A stretch of DNA of 64,000 nucleotides from Vagococcus penaei (GTDB taxonomy: Bacteria > Bacillota > Bacilli > Lactobacillales > Vagococcaceae). Under the pieces are notes generated by a model, which was not told the origin of the DNA, ran no database searches, and was given only the letters and a program-made list of their open reading frames with translations. Location: NCBI RefSeq assembly GCF_001998885.1, contig NZ_CP019609.1:1786001-1850000 (forward strand). The letters are read 5' to 3'. The first letter of the stretch is position 1, and every line of letters begins with the position of its first letter. This document shows, piece after piece, positions 35,856 to 45,329 of this stretch. A program made the position numbers and the translations under genes.

Positions 35856-38800
35856 ATGAAGACAATTAATTATACAGGTAAAAATGTAACCATCTCTTTT
35901 TTACCATATGGAGATATTAAAGAAATTTTAGCCGAACCGATTTTAATCAATCAATATATTGGAACGGAAATAGATGGTAGTATAAATAATCTTTATTTAC
36001 GTGTCTATCAAGATGATTCATTTAAAACATATCCATTACTTGGTAAAAATTCAACTAGTACGTGTGAGTTTTATGAATCAAAAGTCTGTTGGTCAGGACA
36101 AATTGACGATATTTTTTATCAAGTGACTTTTCGTTTATCAGAACACGATAATTGGTTCTTTACGATTGATTTAATGGGAACTGATAAACAAGTGGATGTA
36201 ATCTATGGACAAGATTTAGGCTTAGCAGCTAAATCAATTGTTTTAACCAATGAAGCCTATAATTCACAATACATTGACCACTCTGTTTATCAGACAGAAA
36301 CTGGCTACACTGTTTGTTCAAGACAAAATATGGAACAAGAAGCTGGCTGTTTTCCAATGGTACAGCAAGGTAGTCTAACGAAAACAATTGGTTTTGTAAC
36401 GGATGGTTATCAATTTTTTGGACGTGAATATCGTGAGGACGGACGTCTTCAAATAGAAAAAGAAAGTAATCTACCTAATGTAGTTTATCAATACGAGATG
36501 GCTTATATTGGCCTACAATCAACCAAACTAAGCTTGTCCGAAGATAGCCAGTCAGTTATATTCTATGGAAGTTATATCACTAATCATCCAGAAGCAGTAA
36601 CGGATCCTATCAAGACTGAAAGAGAACTGATGCAAGATTTTGAACATGTCATGTTATCATCAGCCGGTACAACTCAAACTTTAAGTCGACCCGGTTCAAC
36701 ACATATTGAATTATTATCAGGTCGAGAATTAACGGATAGTGAGATAGAAACCTTATTTCCAAAGCGTAAATTAGAAGAAATTAAAGCAGGTAAGCTATTA
36801 TCTTTCTTTGATGCTCAAGATTATCACATCGTTTTAAAGGCGAAAGAAATCTTGATGGAACGTTCTCATGGTCACATTATTTTGAGTGGAGAAGAAGAAA
36901 CGATTGACCGTCCTGTTCTTGCATCGACAGTTTACATGAATGGTCTATTTAATGCACAAATTGTCTATGGCAATACGACAATGAATAAATTTATTAGTAA
37001 TAGTCGCAATCCATTAAATTGTTTGAAAAAATCGGGTCAACGGTTGTATATTAAGCGTCATAATGAGTGGCAACTATTAGGTATGCCTTCTGCTTTTAAA
37101 ATGGGATTCAATTTTGCGACTTGGTATTACCAATTATCAGATGATTTAATCAGTGTAACTAGTTATACGACACCTAATTCGCGAATGCTCAAATTTACTG
37201 TGACAAGTCATAATAAAGTGCACTATGATTGGGTAACAACCTTTGATGTTGTAATGAATGATATCGAGCACACTGATAGTGTCAAAATGATGAAAAATGG
37301 TCCATTGATTAGTTTTGAGCCGACTGAACAGGCTGCTAGTTACAATAAATATCCTGGATTAAGATATGACATTAAATTAAAAACACCGTTTTATTTAGTT
37401 TCAATGGAAGATTTTTTTGGTGTGACAGATACGGATAATTTGATTGGCCTCGGTTTTACTGAGACAGATACAGTCGAGTTAACGATTAATGGGACGCTTT
37501 CTGCTGAACCGTTTGAAGAAGATCATGTGTCATTAAGTGAGGCAAGTCAGTCATATGATACTTATATTGCCAATTTATCGAATCATTTTCATTTAGAGCA
37601 TATCAATCAAGCTAAAGTGGATAAAGTGAATAGTTTGGTTAAGTGGTACACCCATAATATGTTAGTTCATTATTTATCACCTCATGGCTTAGAGCAATAT
37701 GGTGGTGCTGCTTGGGGGACTAGAGATGTGTGTCAAGGGCCGGTTGAGTATTTCTTTGCAATGGAAAAACCGGAAGTCGTACGCTCAATTTTATTAACGC
37801 TATATGCGCATCAATTTGAAGATGATGGTAATTGGCCACAGTGGTTTATGTTTGATCGTTATGAAGAAATCAAAGCAGCTGAGAGTCATGGAGATATTAT
37901 TGTCTGGCCATTAAAAGTTATTAGTGACTATTTACATATGACGAAAGACTACAGTGTTTTAGAGGAATTACTACCCTATGCAAATCGACAAACGGGGAAA
38001 CAAAGCGCTGAAAAAGAAAGTTTACTAGAACATATTGAAAAACAAATTAGTTATCTAACAAGCCATTTCTTACCGGGAACTTATTTATCTAGTTATGGTG
38101 ATGGCGATTGGGACGACACGTTACAACCTGCTGACCAAACGTTGAAGAAAAATATGGCAAGTAGCTGGACAGTTGCTTTAACCTATCAAACATTACGGAA
38201 TTTTTCACAGATTATGGTTGACTATGCTCAAGATATTTCTCAGCGTATGAATGAAATAGCTCAAGGAATCAAACATGATTTTCATCAATACATGATTCAG
38301 GATGGCGTTATTTCAGGATTTATTTTAGATAATGGTAATCAAACATACGAAGCAATTGTTCATCCTAACGATCAGCGAACAGGTATCAACTATCGTTTAT
38401 TACCGATGACACGAAGTATGATTGCAGAATTGATTAGCCCAGAAGAAGTTGTTAAACATTATGATTTAATTCAGACACATTTAACGTTTCCAGATGCAAC
38501 ACGTTTAATGGATCAACCAGCACATTATGCAGGTGGTGTTAGTCGTAATTTTAAACGAGCTGAACAAGCAGCGAATCTTGGTCGTGAAGTAGGTCTAGCT
38601 TATATTCATGCGCATATTCGTTACGTTGAGGCTATGGCTAAAATTGGTAAGACAGAAGAAACTTGGTCAAACTTAGAGAAGATTAATCCAATCGGCTTGA
38701 CTGAATTAATTGAACATGCAAGTTTAAGACAAGCGAATGCGTATTTTAGTAGTTCAGATGGTGCGTTTAATACACGTTATGATGCTCAAAATCAATTTAA

Positions 38801-39176
38801 TCAATTAAAAACAGGTGAAATCGAAGTCAAAGGTGGTTGGCGTATTTACTCTAGTGGCCCAGGTATTTATTTACACCAACTAATAAGTCAAGTTTTAGGA
38901 ATCCGTGAGGACTATGAGTCAATGATTTTTGATCCAGTGCTACCTTCAGAACTGGATGGATTATTATTAACGTATCAATTGGGTAAGCGGAAATTAAATA
39001 TTCGTTATCATTTAACTAATACTGTCCATAAACTATTAATTAATGGTAAACTGGTAGAAACAAAACATAACAGTAATCAGTATCGTCAGGCCGGTTTAGT
39101 TGTATCAAAAGAACAGTTTAATCAATGGACAAAAGAAGGAGAAAACGAAATCGAAATATTTATTGGAGAGATGTAA
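35856..39176 (+). CDS. GH94 phosphorylase, probably 1,2-beta-oligoglucan phosphorylase
   Basis: An 1106-residue enzyme with a long beta-sandwich N-terminal half and an (alpha/alpha)6 barrel from about residue 590 (LVKWYTHNMLVHYLSPHGLEQ, in the barrel's first helix pair). The barrel contains YGDGDWDDTLQP, residues 747-757, where one of D749-D754 should be the general acid, and the late ISQVLGIREDYESMIFDP. Length and motifs match the GH94 1,2-beta-oligoglucan phosphorylase group (known from Listeria innocua), which converts sophoro-oligosaccharides plus phosphate to glucose 1-phosphate. There is no signal peptide. The ATG at 35856 follows GGAGGGTGAGC; an upstream GTG at 35850 is less likely. 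The exact linkage specificity is an inference. Confidence 0.82.
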   Translation: MKTINYTGKNVTISFLPYGDIKEILAEPILINQYIGTEIDGSINNLYLRVYQDDSFKTYPLLGKNSTSTCEFYESKVCWSGQIDDIFYQVTFRLSEHDNWFFTIDLMGTDKQVDVIYGQDLGLAAKSIVLTNEAYNSQYIDHSVYQTETGYTVCSRQNMEQEAGCFPMVQQGSLTKTIGFVTDGYQFFGREYREDGRLQIEKESNLPNVVYQYEMAYIGLQSTKLSLSEDSQSVIFYGSYITNHPEAVTDPIKTERELMQDFEHVMLSSAGTTQTLSRPGSTHIELLSGRELTDSEIETLFPKRKLEEIKAGKLLSFFDAQDYHIVLKAKEILMERSHGHIILSGEEETIDRPVLASTVYMNGLFNAQIVYGNTTMNKFISNSRNPLNCLKKSGQRLYIKRHNEWQLLGMPSAFKMGFNFATWYYQLSDDLISVTSYTTPNSRMLKFTVTSHNKVHYDWVTTFDVVMNDIEHTDSVKMMKNGPLISFEPTEQAASYNKYPGLRYDIKLKTPFYLVSMEDFFGVTDTDNLIGLGFTETDTVELTINGTLSAEPFEEDHVSLSEASQSYDTYIANLSNHFHLEHINQAKVDKVNSLVKWYTHNMLVHYLSPHGLEQYGGAAWGTRDVCQGPVEYFFAMEKPEVVRSILLTLYAHQFEDDGNWPQWFMFDRYEEIKAAESHGDIIVWPLKVISDYLHMTKDYSVLEELLPYANRQTGKQSAEKESLLEHIEKQISYLTSHFLPGTYLSSYGDGDWDDTLQPADQTLKKNMASSWTVALTYQTLRNFSQIMVDYAQDISQRMNEIAQGIKHDFHQYMIQDGVISGFILDNGNQTYEAIVHPNDQRTGINYRLLPMTRSMIAELISPEEVVKHYDLIQTHLTFPDATRLMDQPAHYAGGVSRNFKRAEQAANLGREVGLAYIHAHIRYVEAMAKIGKTEETWSNLEKINPIGLTELIEHASLRQANAYFSSSDGAFNTRYDAQNQFNQLKTGEIEVKGGWRIYSSGPGIYLHQLISQVLGIREDYESMIFDPVLPSELDGLLLTYQLGKRKLNIRYHLTNTVHKLLINGKLVETKHNSNQYRQAGLVVSKEQFNQWTKEGENEIEIFIGEM

Positions 39177-40139
39177 ATGGTTGGTATCAGAGATATTGCA
39201 AAAGAGGCAGGGGTATCAATTTCAACGGTGTCTTATGCATTAAATGGAAGTGATAAGGTAACGGAAGAAACACGACAGCGAATTGAAAAAATTGCAAAAG
39301 AGATGAACTATGTACCAAATATGGCTGCCAAAGCTTTAAAACGCCGTGAAACGAAAATTATTGGTGTTTATCTAGCTGATTACTCTGGTAGTTTTTATGG
39401 TGAATTATTAGATGGTATTAAGTACGGTTTAGAATCGTATGACTATGAGATGATTGTTTGTAGTGGTAAACGGTCACATTTATTTATTCCTGAACGAATG
39501 GTAGATGGTGTGATTATTCTAGATTGGACATTTGATACAGCTGAGATTGAGAAATACGGTAAAGCAGGTTACAAGTTAGTGACGCTTGACCGTGAAGTAT
39601 CAGGTGATAATTTAGGTCATGTGCTACTGGATAATATGGGGGGAGCGACTTTAGCTATTGAAAAACTTGTCGAAAAACCAGCTAAAGCAACCTACTTAGT
39701 AACGGGACCTGAGAATTCTTATGATAGTCGTAAGCGCTTAGAAGCTGCTGAAAAAGAACTAGTTCGCTATGGTATTGACTATCAGATTTATATTGGTGAT
39801 TTTAATGCTCAATCGGGCAATCGGATTGCTGAAAAAATTTATCGAACGACGGAAGTATATCCTATTTCAATTTTTTCCTTCAATGATGAGATGGTTATTG
39901 GAATGTATGACTTTTTTAAAGGGACAGATTTAGTTATTGGTCGTGACGTCAATATCATTGGATTTGATAATGCTGATTACAGTACTATTGTATCACCAAC
40001 AATTGCGACCATTGGATTTTCAAAAAAACGTTGGGGTATGTTAAGCGTTGAAAAACTAATGCAACTAATTAATGGTGAAAGTATCACAAATAGTCTCATC
40101 TATACGAGTTATATCAGCGGAGAATCTTTTCCAGAATAA
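39177..40139 (+). CDS. LacI family transcriptional regulator
   Basis: A 320-residue repressor. The N-terminal helix-turn-helix is IRDIAKEAGVSISTVSYALN, followed by the hinge helix NMAAKALKRRETKIIGV, then a periplasmic-binding-protein-like sensor domain. Its ATG directly follows the stop codon of the GH94 gene with GGAGAG upstream, so it is the last gene of the operon and is autoregulated if it binds the GAAACGTTTC operator at 27888. The ligand is probably a product or intermediate of the imported glycan. Confidence 0.9.
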   Translation: MVGIRDIAKEAGVSISTVSYALNGSDKVTEETRQRIEKIAKEMNYVPNMAAKALKRRETKIIGVYLADYSGSFYGELLDGIKYGLESYDYEMIVCSGKRSHLFIPERMVDGVIILDWTFDTAEIEKYGKAGYKLVTLDREVSGDNLGHVLLDNMGGATLAIEKLVEKPAKATYLVTGPENSYDSRKRLEAAEKELVRYGIDYQIYIGDFNAQSGNRIAEKIYRTTEVYPISIFSFNDEMVIGMYDFFKGTDLVIGRDVNIIGFDNADYSTIVSPTIATIGFSKKRWGMLSVEKLMQLINGESITNSLIYTSYISGESFPE

Positions 40140-40140
40140 A

Positions 40141-40188
40141 AAACATTCTAAAGTTTAGCAAAATTGCTCAAACTTTAGAATGTTTTTT
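40141..40188 (+). terminator. terminator of the glycan-utilisation operon
   Basis: AACATTCTAAAGTTT pairs with AAACTTTAGAATGTT around an AGCAAAATTGCTC loop that can itself fold (AGCAA/TTGCT), followed by six T. Confidence 0.9.
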
Positions 40189-40624
40189 AGGCAATATATT
40201 ACCATAAAACGTTAGTTTATTGTAATATTGTTGGATAAAAAAGTAGAGACGAGTCCCTACTTATTTGTAGATACAAGATAAAGTTATGTAAGGGAAGGGG
40301 AAACTAAACAGGTATCTACAGAATAGCCGAATAAATTAAATTAATAACTTATACTATTATAATAAATTAAATTACTTAAAATAACAATAAAAAGATATAG
40401 AAAAATAAAATATTTTTTTGTTTATTAATAAAAATGTGGATAAAATAAGCTTGTGTAGCGTTTTCATTTTTTGCTTATCGATACGCAAAAAAAAGAGTAA
40501 ATGACAGTAAACTAAGTAATAGTAAGTAGGGATTTGGTAAATAGTGTTTTAAGATAGAAAAATAATGTATAATAGAAGGGATACTTATCAAATGATAAGA
40601 GTGAACAATAGGAGGACAGCCAAC
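40189..40624 (+). other. walR upstream region
   Basis: About 430 bp without a gene. It holds two adjacent potential hairpins (AGTAG-GAC/GTC-CTACT at 40242-40262; TGTAGATAC/GTATCTACA at 40266-40274 and 40312-40320), a long AT-rich stretch, a TATAAT at 40568-40573 serving walR (the -35 is poor), and the palindrome CTTATCA-AA-TGATAAG at 40584-40599 in the 5' untranslated region. Confidence 0.55.
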
Positions 40625-41329
40625 ATGAAAAAAATATTAGTTGTTGACGACGAAAAACCAATCTCAGATATTGTTAAGTTTAATTTAACAAAAGAAGGAT
40701 ATGAGGTTTATACAGCATTTGACGGTGAAGAAGCTGTTGAAATGGTAACAGAAGTGGAACCAGACTTGATTTTACTTGATTTAATGTTACCTAAAAAAGA
40801 TGGCCTAGAAGTTTGTCGTGAAGTTCGAAAAAATTATGATATGCCAATCATTATGGTGACAGCAAAAGATTCTGAAATAGATAAAGTATTAGGATTAGAA
40901 TTAGGTGCCGATGATTATGTGACAAAGCCGTTTTCAAACCGTGAACTCGTTGCACGGGTTAAGGCTAACTTACGCCGACAAGGACAACCAAAGCAAAAAC
41001 CAGAAGAAGAAGAAACCAATGAATTAAGTGTTGGTGCGTTAACAATTCACCCAGATGCTTATATTGTCTCAAAACGGGGTGAAACCATTGAATTAACACA
41101 TCGTGAGTTCGAGTTATTGCATTATTTGGCTAAACACATTGGACAAGTAATGACGCGTGAGCACTTATTACAAACTGTTTGGGGGTATGATTATTTTGGT
41201 GACGTTCGGACGGTTGATGTAACGGTACGTCGATTACGTGAAAAAATTGAAGATAATCCTAGTCATCCAACATGGTTAGTGACACGTCGTGGTGTCGGTT
41301 ATTATTTAAGAAATCCTGAACAAGATTAG
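40625..41329 (+). CDS. walR: response regulator WalR (YycF)
   Basis: A 234-residue OmpR-type regulator of the essential cell-wall two-component system. The receiver domain begins [15 protein letters not shown] with phospho-acceptor D52 in LLDLMLP. The winged-helix domain has the [12 protein letters not shown] and [14 protein letters not shown] segments that are characteristic of WalR. The frame is open upstream to 40565, but the ATG at 40625 with AGGAGGACAGCC upstream is the true start. It is first in walR-walK-yycH-yycI-yycJ. Confidence 0.95.
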   Translation: MKKILVVDDEKPISDIVKFNLTKEGYEVYTAFDGEEAVEMVTEVEPDLILLDLMLPKKDGLEVCREVRKNYDMPIIMVTAKDSEIDKVLGLELGADDYVTKPFSNRELVARVKANLRRQGQPKQKPEEEETNELSVGALTIHPDAYIVSKRGETIELTHREFELLHYLAKHIGQVMTREHLLQTVWGYDYFGDVRTVDVTVRRLREKIEDNPSHPTWLVTRRGVGYYLRNPEQD

Positions 41330-41342
41330 GAGTAAGTCATCT

Positions 41343-43166
41343 ATGAACAAAAGAATTCGCTTTTTTGCTTCTGTTCATTTTAAAATTGCACTAGTTTTTG
41401 TTTTGCTGTTGATGATTTCAGTTGAAATTATTGGTGCAATTTTTATTCGTGAGTTAGAGGCGACAACGACAAAGACTTTTGAAGAAAATATTACCTCTCA
41501 AGTTGAGACATTAGCGACGAACATTAGCGGTGAATTAATGAAATATCAAGAAGATAATAAGGACTCAACATTGAAACGAACGTTAGCTGAATTTTCTAAA
41601 AGCGATATTTTAGAAGCGCGTCTGGTTGATGATAAAGGCGTCGTGATTGTGACGAGTGACCCTAATTTACAAGATGATGTTGGAAAGAAAAATGATTTTG
41701 AATTGTTTAATACTTTTTCGCAACGTAAAGAGGAACAAACAGATCCAGACACTGGTCGCCGAGTATTGGTTAATATCCAACAGATTTATTCGCCAACTGG
41801 TGATGCAGTGATTGGTTTTATTTATGTCAAAAGTGATATTGAAAGTAAGTATCAGCAAGTCAATGATATCGCATTAATCTTTTTCTATGCGTCGATGATT
41901 GCACTCGTCTTTTCCTTAATCATTGCTTTGTTAGTTGCTAGGACTATCACCAAACCAATTGGAGAGATGAAGCAACAAGCGGAACGAATTGCAAATGGAG
42001 ACTATTCACATAAAGTTGAAGTTTATGGAAAAGATGAACTTGGTCAGTTGGGTGAAACCTTTAATGAATTGTCCGCTAGAATTGAAGAAGCACAAGAAAT
42101 TACTGAAGCCGAACGGCGACGTTTGGATAGCGTGTTGTCACATATGACAGATGGCGTTATCGGAACTGATCGCAGGGGGCATCTAATCTTAATTAATGAA
42201 ACAGCACTTGAGTTATTGGATTTAACTAACGAAGAAGCGCTTGGAATGTCAATTTTAGACATTTTAAAATTAGATGAAAGTTATACTTTTCGAACATTAC
42301 TTGAGCAACAAGAAAGTATTTTGATTGATTTGACTACATCTACTGATCAAACGCTTTTAGTCCAAGCAGAATTTTCAATGATTCGTCGTGAATCTGGTTT
42401 TATCAGTGGATTAGTGTGTGTGCTGCATGATGTAACTGAAAAACAACGTGATGAGGAAGAACGACGTCAATTTGTATCGAATGTTTCACACGAATTGCGG
42501 ACACCTCTAACAAGTATGCGTAGCTATTTAGAAGCTCTTTCAGATGGTGCTTGGCAAGATCCCGAAATCGCACCACAGTTTTTAAAAGTGACACAGGAAG
42601 AAACCAGTCGAATGATTCGTATGATTAATGATTTGCTGCAACTTTCGCGGATGGATAATAACAAAGTCGAATTGAAAAAAGAATTAGTCAATTTGAATGA
42701 ATTATTTAATTATGTACTAGACCGTTTTGATATGGTAGTTAAAGATAATGATAATAATTATAGTATTAAACGTGAATTTACTAAACGAACAATATGGGTA
42801 GAAATTGATACAGATCGGATGATTCAAGTCTTGGATAATATCTTGAATAATGCAATCAAGTATTCTCCAGATGGTGGCATGATTACATGTCGTCTCTTGG
42901 AAACTCATAAAAATGTCATCGTGAGTATTTCGGATGAAGGACTAGGAATCCCCAAACAGAATTTAGGTCGAGTTTTTGACCGTTTTTATCGTGTAGATAA
43001 AGCACGATCACGTGCGATGGGTGGTTCTGGTTTAGGCTTGGCAATTTCACGTGAATCAGTACAGGCGCATGGTGGTAGTATCTGGGCTGAAAGTGAAGAG
43101 GGCAAAGGCTCAACCTTTTTCATCTCATTACCCTATGAACCTTATGAGGAGGACCTTTGGGAATGA
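41343..43166 (+). CDS. walK: sensor histidine kinase WalK (YycG)
   Basis: A 607-residue kinase. Two membrane helices flank an extracellular sensor (about residues 35-175), followed by a HAMP domain (ARTITKPIGEMKQQAERI), a PAS domain (LDSVLSHMTDGVIGTD), the phospho-acceptor H383 in VSHELRTPLTS, and the ATPase domain with NILNNAIKYSPDGG and DRFYRVDKARSR. It regulates autolysins in response to cell-wall status. The start ATG follows AGGAGTAAGTC. It overlaps yycH by 4 bp. Confidence 0.95.
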   Translation: MNKRIRFFASVHFKIALVFVLLLMISVEIIGAIFIRELEATTTKTFEENITSQVETLATNISGELMKYQEDNKDSTLKRTLAEFSKSDILEARLVDDKGVVIVTSDPNLQDDVGKKNDFELFNTFSQRKEEQTDPDTGRRVLVNIQQIYSPTGDAVIGFIYVKSDIESKYQQVNDIALIFFYASMIALVFSLIIALLVARTITKPIGEMKQQAERIANGDYSHKVEVYGKDELGQLGETFNELSARIEEAQEITEAERRRLDSVLSHMTDGVIGTDRRGHLILINETALELLDLTNEEALGMSILDILKLDESYTFRTLLEQQESILIDLTTSTDQTLLVQAEFSMIRRESGFISGLVCVLHDVTEKQRDEEERRQFVSNVSHELRTPLTSMRSYLEALSDGAWQDPEIAPQFLKVTQEETSRMIRMINDLLQLSRMDNNKVELKKELVNLNELFNYVLDRFDMVVKDNDNNYSIKREFTKRTIWVEIDTDRMIQVLDNILNNAIKYSPDGGMITCRLLETHKNVIVSISDEGLGIPKQNLGRVFDRFYRVDKARSRAMGGSGLGLAISRESVQAHGGSIWAESEEGKGSTFFISLPYEPYEEDLWE

Positions 43167-44464
43167 AATCAGTTGGAGATAAATTGATTAAAGTTAGTCT
43201 AATTTTCATGATTTTACTAAGTTTGGTGTTATCATGGAAAATTTGGACAAAACCTTCCAATCATAGATTAGAGGACGCCAATCATAAGGCAAATGATATT
43301 ATTCAAAAGAAAAAAGTGACAGATGTTTACGTGCCAACTAAGCTTTTTTATCGAAAAGATAAGACAGTCACTATGTATACTAATCGTGAGTCGCTAATTA
43401 GCAATATTCAGCAAGAGTTAACTCAGTTAGGGTTTAAAGATGGTCATTCACTAAATCGGACAGAGATTAATCAATTAATAGCGACACCTTTTCGAAATAT
43501 TGACTTAAGTTTCCCGACAGAGCTACCAATTGGATTTTATTTAGAAAATTATCAGCTAGATGTACGAGAATCAACAAATGTTGATCACTTAAAATTTAGT
43601 CGTATTGTTATTGATTTAGATAATCATAAGTTATATTTTGCTAATCGTAATAAAGAAATGCTTGCTGCATTTACTATTGATGGTGATTTAAGTAAATTTG
43701 ATAAATTACTGGATGATAAACAAACCAATTATTATGACGTGGAAATGACAAAAAATAATTTAGCTGATGTTTATTATTTAACCAAAGAGTCAAAACTAAA
43801 AACTTATAGTTACATAGTAGCTACCCAATCATTTACGACTTTTTCGAAAGCTTTTTTCTATCAATCAGAAGATTTGTTTTCAAGTGAAGGCGGAGACGAT
43901 GTCAATTTATCAAATGGTGAAGGTGAATCGTTGACTATTCAATCAAGAAATGGTGAAGTTAATTATTTTGGCAAGCTACAAAATACGTCAAATGATTTAT
44001 ATTCTAATACATTTCGCTATGTTGAAAATTTGGGTAGTACACTAGGCACAATCCGTTATTTTGATAATACAGGAAGCGATATAACTTATCGTAATTATGT
44101 TGAAGGATTTCCGGTTTTTGGAGAAGATTTTAAAGGAACTCTAGATATTACGGTTCAAAATCAAAAAAATGTACATATTGCAACCAATCAAGAGACCATT
44201 CAAATACCTATTCCTTCAGAGGAGACGGTTAGTTTGCCACCAACTCAACAAATGATTGATGAGTTGGAATCTTTAGGTATAGACAAGGGGAAAATTAAGG
44301 ACATTCAAATTGGCTACGAATGGCAATCAAATTCAGATACTAGACAAGTGGTCGATTTAGTGCCTAAGTGGTATTTGAAATATGATGGAGAGTGGCAATC
44401 AAGTGAGCAAGTGAAAAGATTGTTACAAGCTAAAGAACCGTTTAGAGAAGGGAGAGATGACTAA
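43163..44464 (+). CDS. yycH: WalK regulator YycH (WalH)
   Basis: A 433-residue single-pass membrane protein, N-terminal helix LIKVSLIFMILLSLVLSW, with the rest extracellular. YycH and YycI bind WalK in the membrane and adjust its activity. I use the ATG at 43163, preceded by GAGGAGG and overlapping the walK stop as ATGA, rather than the TTG at 43157. It overlaps the next gene's ATG by 1 bp. Confidence 0.9.
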   Translation: MKSVGDKLIKVSLIFMILLSLVLSWKIWTKPSNHRLEDANHKANDIIQKKKVTDVYVPTKLFYRKDKTVTMYTNRESLISNIQQELTQLGFKDGHSLNRTEINQLIATPFRNIDLSFPTELPIGFYLENYQLDVRESTNVDHLKFSRIVIDLDNHKLYFANRNKEMLAAFTIDGDLSKFDKLLDDKQTNYYDVEMTKNNLADVYYLTKESKLKTYSYIVATQSFTTFSKAFFYQSEDLFSSEGGDDVNLSNGEGESLTIQSRNGEVNYFGKLQNTSNDLYSNTFRYVENLGSTLGTIRYFDNTGSDITYRNYVEGFPVFGEDFKGTLDITVQNQKNVHIATNQETIQIPIPSEETVSLPPTQQMIDELESLGIDKGKIKDIQIGYEWQSNSDTRQVVDLVPKWYLKYDGEWQSSEQVKRLLQAKEPFREGRDD

Positions 44465-45297
44465 TGGATTTTAAGCGTGTTGAAGGAATCTTTTTAGTTG
44501 TTTTTTTCTTGATGAATATTTTTTTGTTTTATACTTATCAAGAAACCCGAATACCTAATCAACCACTAACGGCTGGGACAATCTCTGAGCATATCGAAGA
44601 ACGATTGAAACAAGATGAAATTACGGCGCCAACTAATCTATCTGAAGAAATTAAGGAAGGTTATTATCTAGCTGCTAGCGACGTTAATTTAGCAGAACAA
44701 GCAAGAAAACAACTAAAGAATCAAGAGTGGGCAATTACTAATTCTGTTTTACACAGCACATTTATGAGTAATAGTGAAGTCAATATATTAGAAAAAGTGG
44801 ATGTAAATAGTTTAGAACACTTTATTCTCAATCCTGAAAATGTCATTAATGGTAAGGCATATGTATTTGATCAGTCACGGAGTAAAGACAAAAATAAATT
44901 TGTCTTTACGCAAGAATGGGAAGGAATTCCCTTCTTAGATGATACATCGATTCTTAGCGTGACAGTCGATCAAAGTCAAGCAGGAATAACTTTTGTTGAA
45001 AGTTATGACCAAAATATGTTATCATCCGATATTGAACCACTACGGGAAAAACAATCGTTAATTTCTGAGCGAGATGCGGTTATTAGTTTGTATACAAATA
45101 ATCGTTTGCCAGTTAATTCTAAAATTAGCCGCATTCAATTGGGTTATTCTAAAATTTTTACGGTTCGAGAAAAGGGTATCTATATCCCAACATGGTTTAT
45201 AGAAGTTAATAATAATAAAAATAATTCGCAAATTGAACGTGTAAATGCTTTTACAAGTGCCATTATTACGTCAAATGTGTCTGAAGTTAAAAATTAA
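44464..45297 (+). CDS. yycI: WalK regulator YycI (WalI)
   Basis: A 277-residue protein with one N-terminal membrane helix (IFLVVFFLMNIFLFYTY) and an extracellular YycH/YycI-fold domain ending in the conserved YIPTWFIEVN region. It is translationally coupled to yycH. It acts with YycH as a modulator of WalK. Confidence 0.9.
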   Translation: MDFKRVEGIFLVVFFLMNIFLFYTYQETRIPNQPLTAGTISEHIEERLKQDEITAPTNLSEEIKEGYYLAASDVNLAEQARKQLKNQEWAITNSVLHSTFMSNSEVNILEKVDVNSLEHFILNPENVINGKAYVFDQSRSKDKNKFVFTQEWEGIPFLDDTSILSVTVDQSQAGITFVESYDQNMLSSDIEPLREKQSLISERDAVISLYTNNRLPVNSKISRIQLGYSKIFTVREKGIYIPTWFIEVNNNKNNSQIERVNAFTSAIITSNVSEVKN

Positions 45298-45329
45298 GTG
45301 GTTAGTTATGAGAAGGAAGGAAGATTCTT

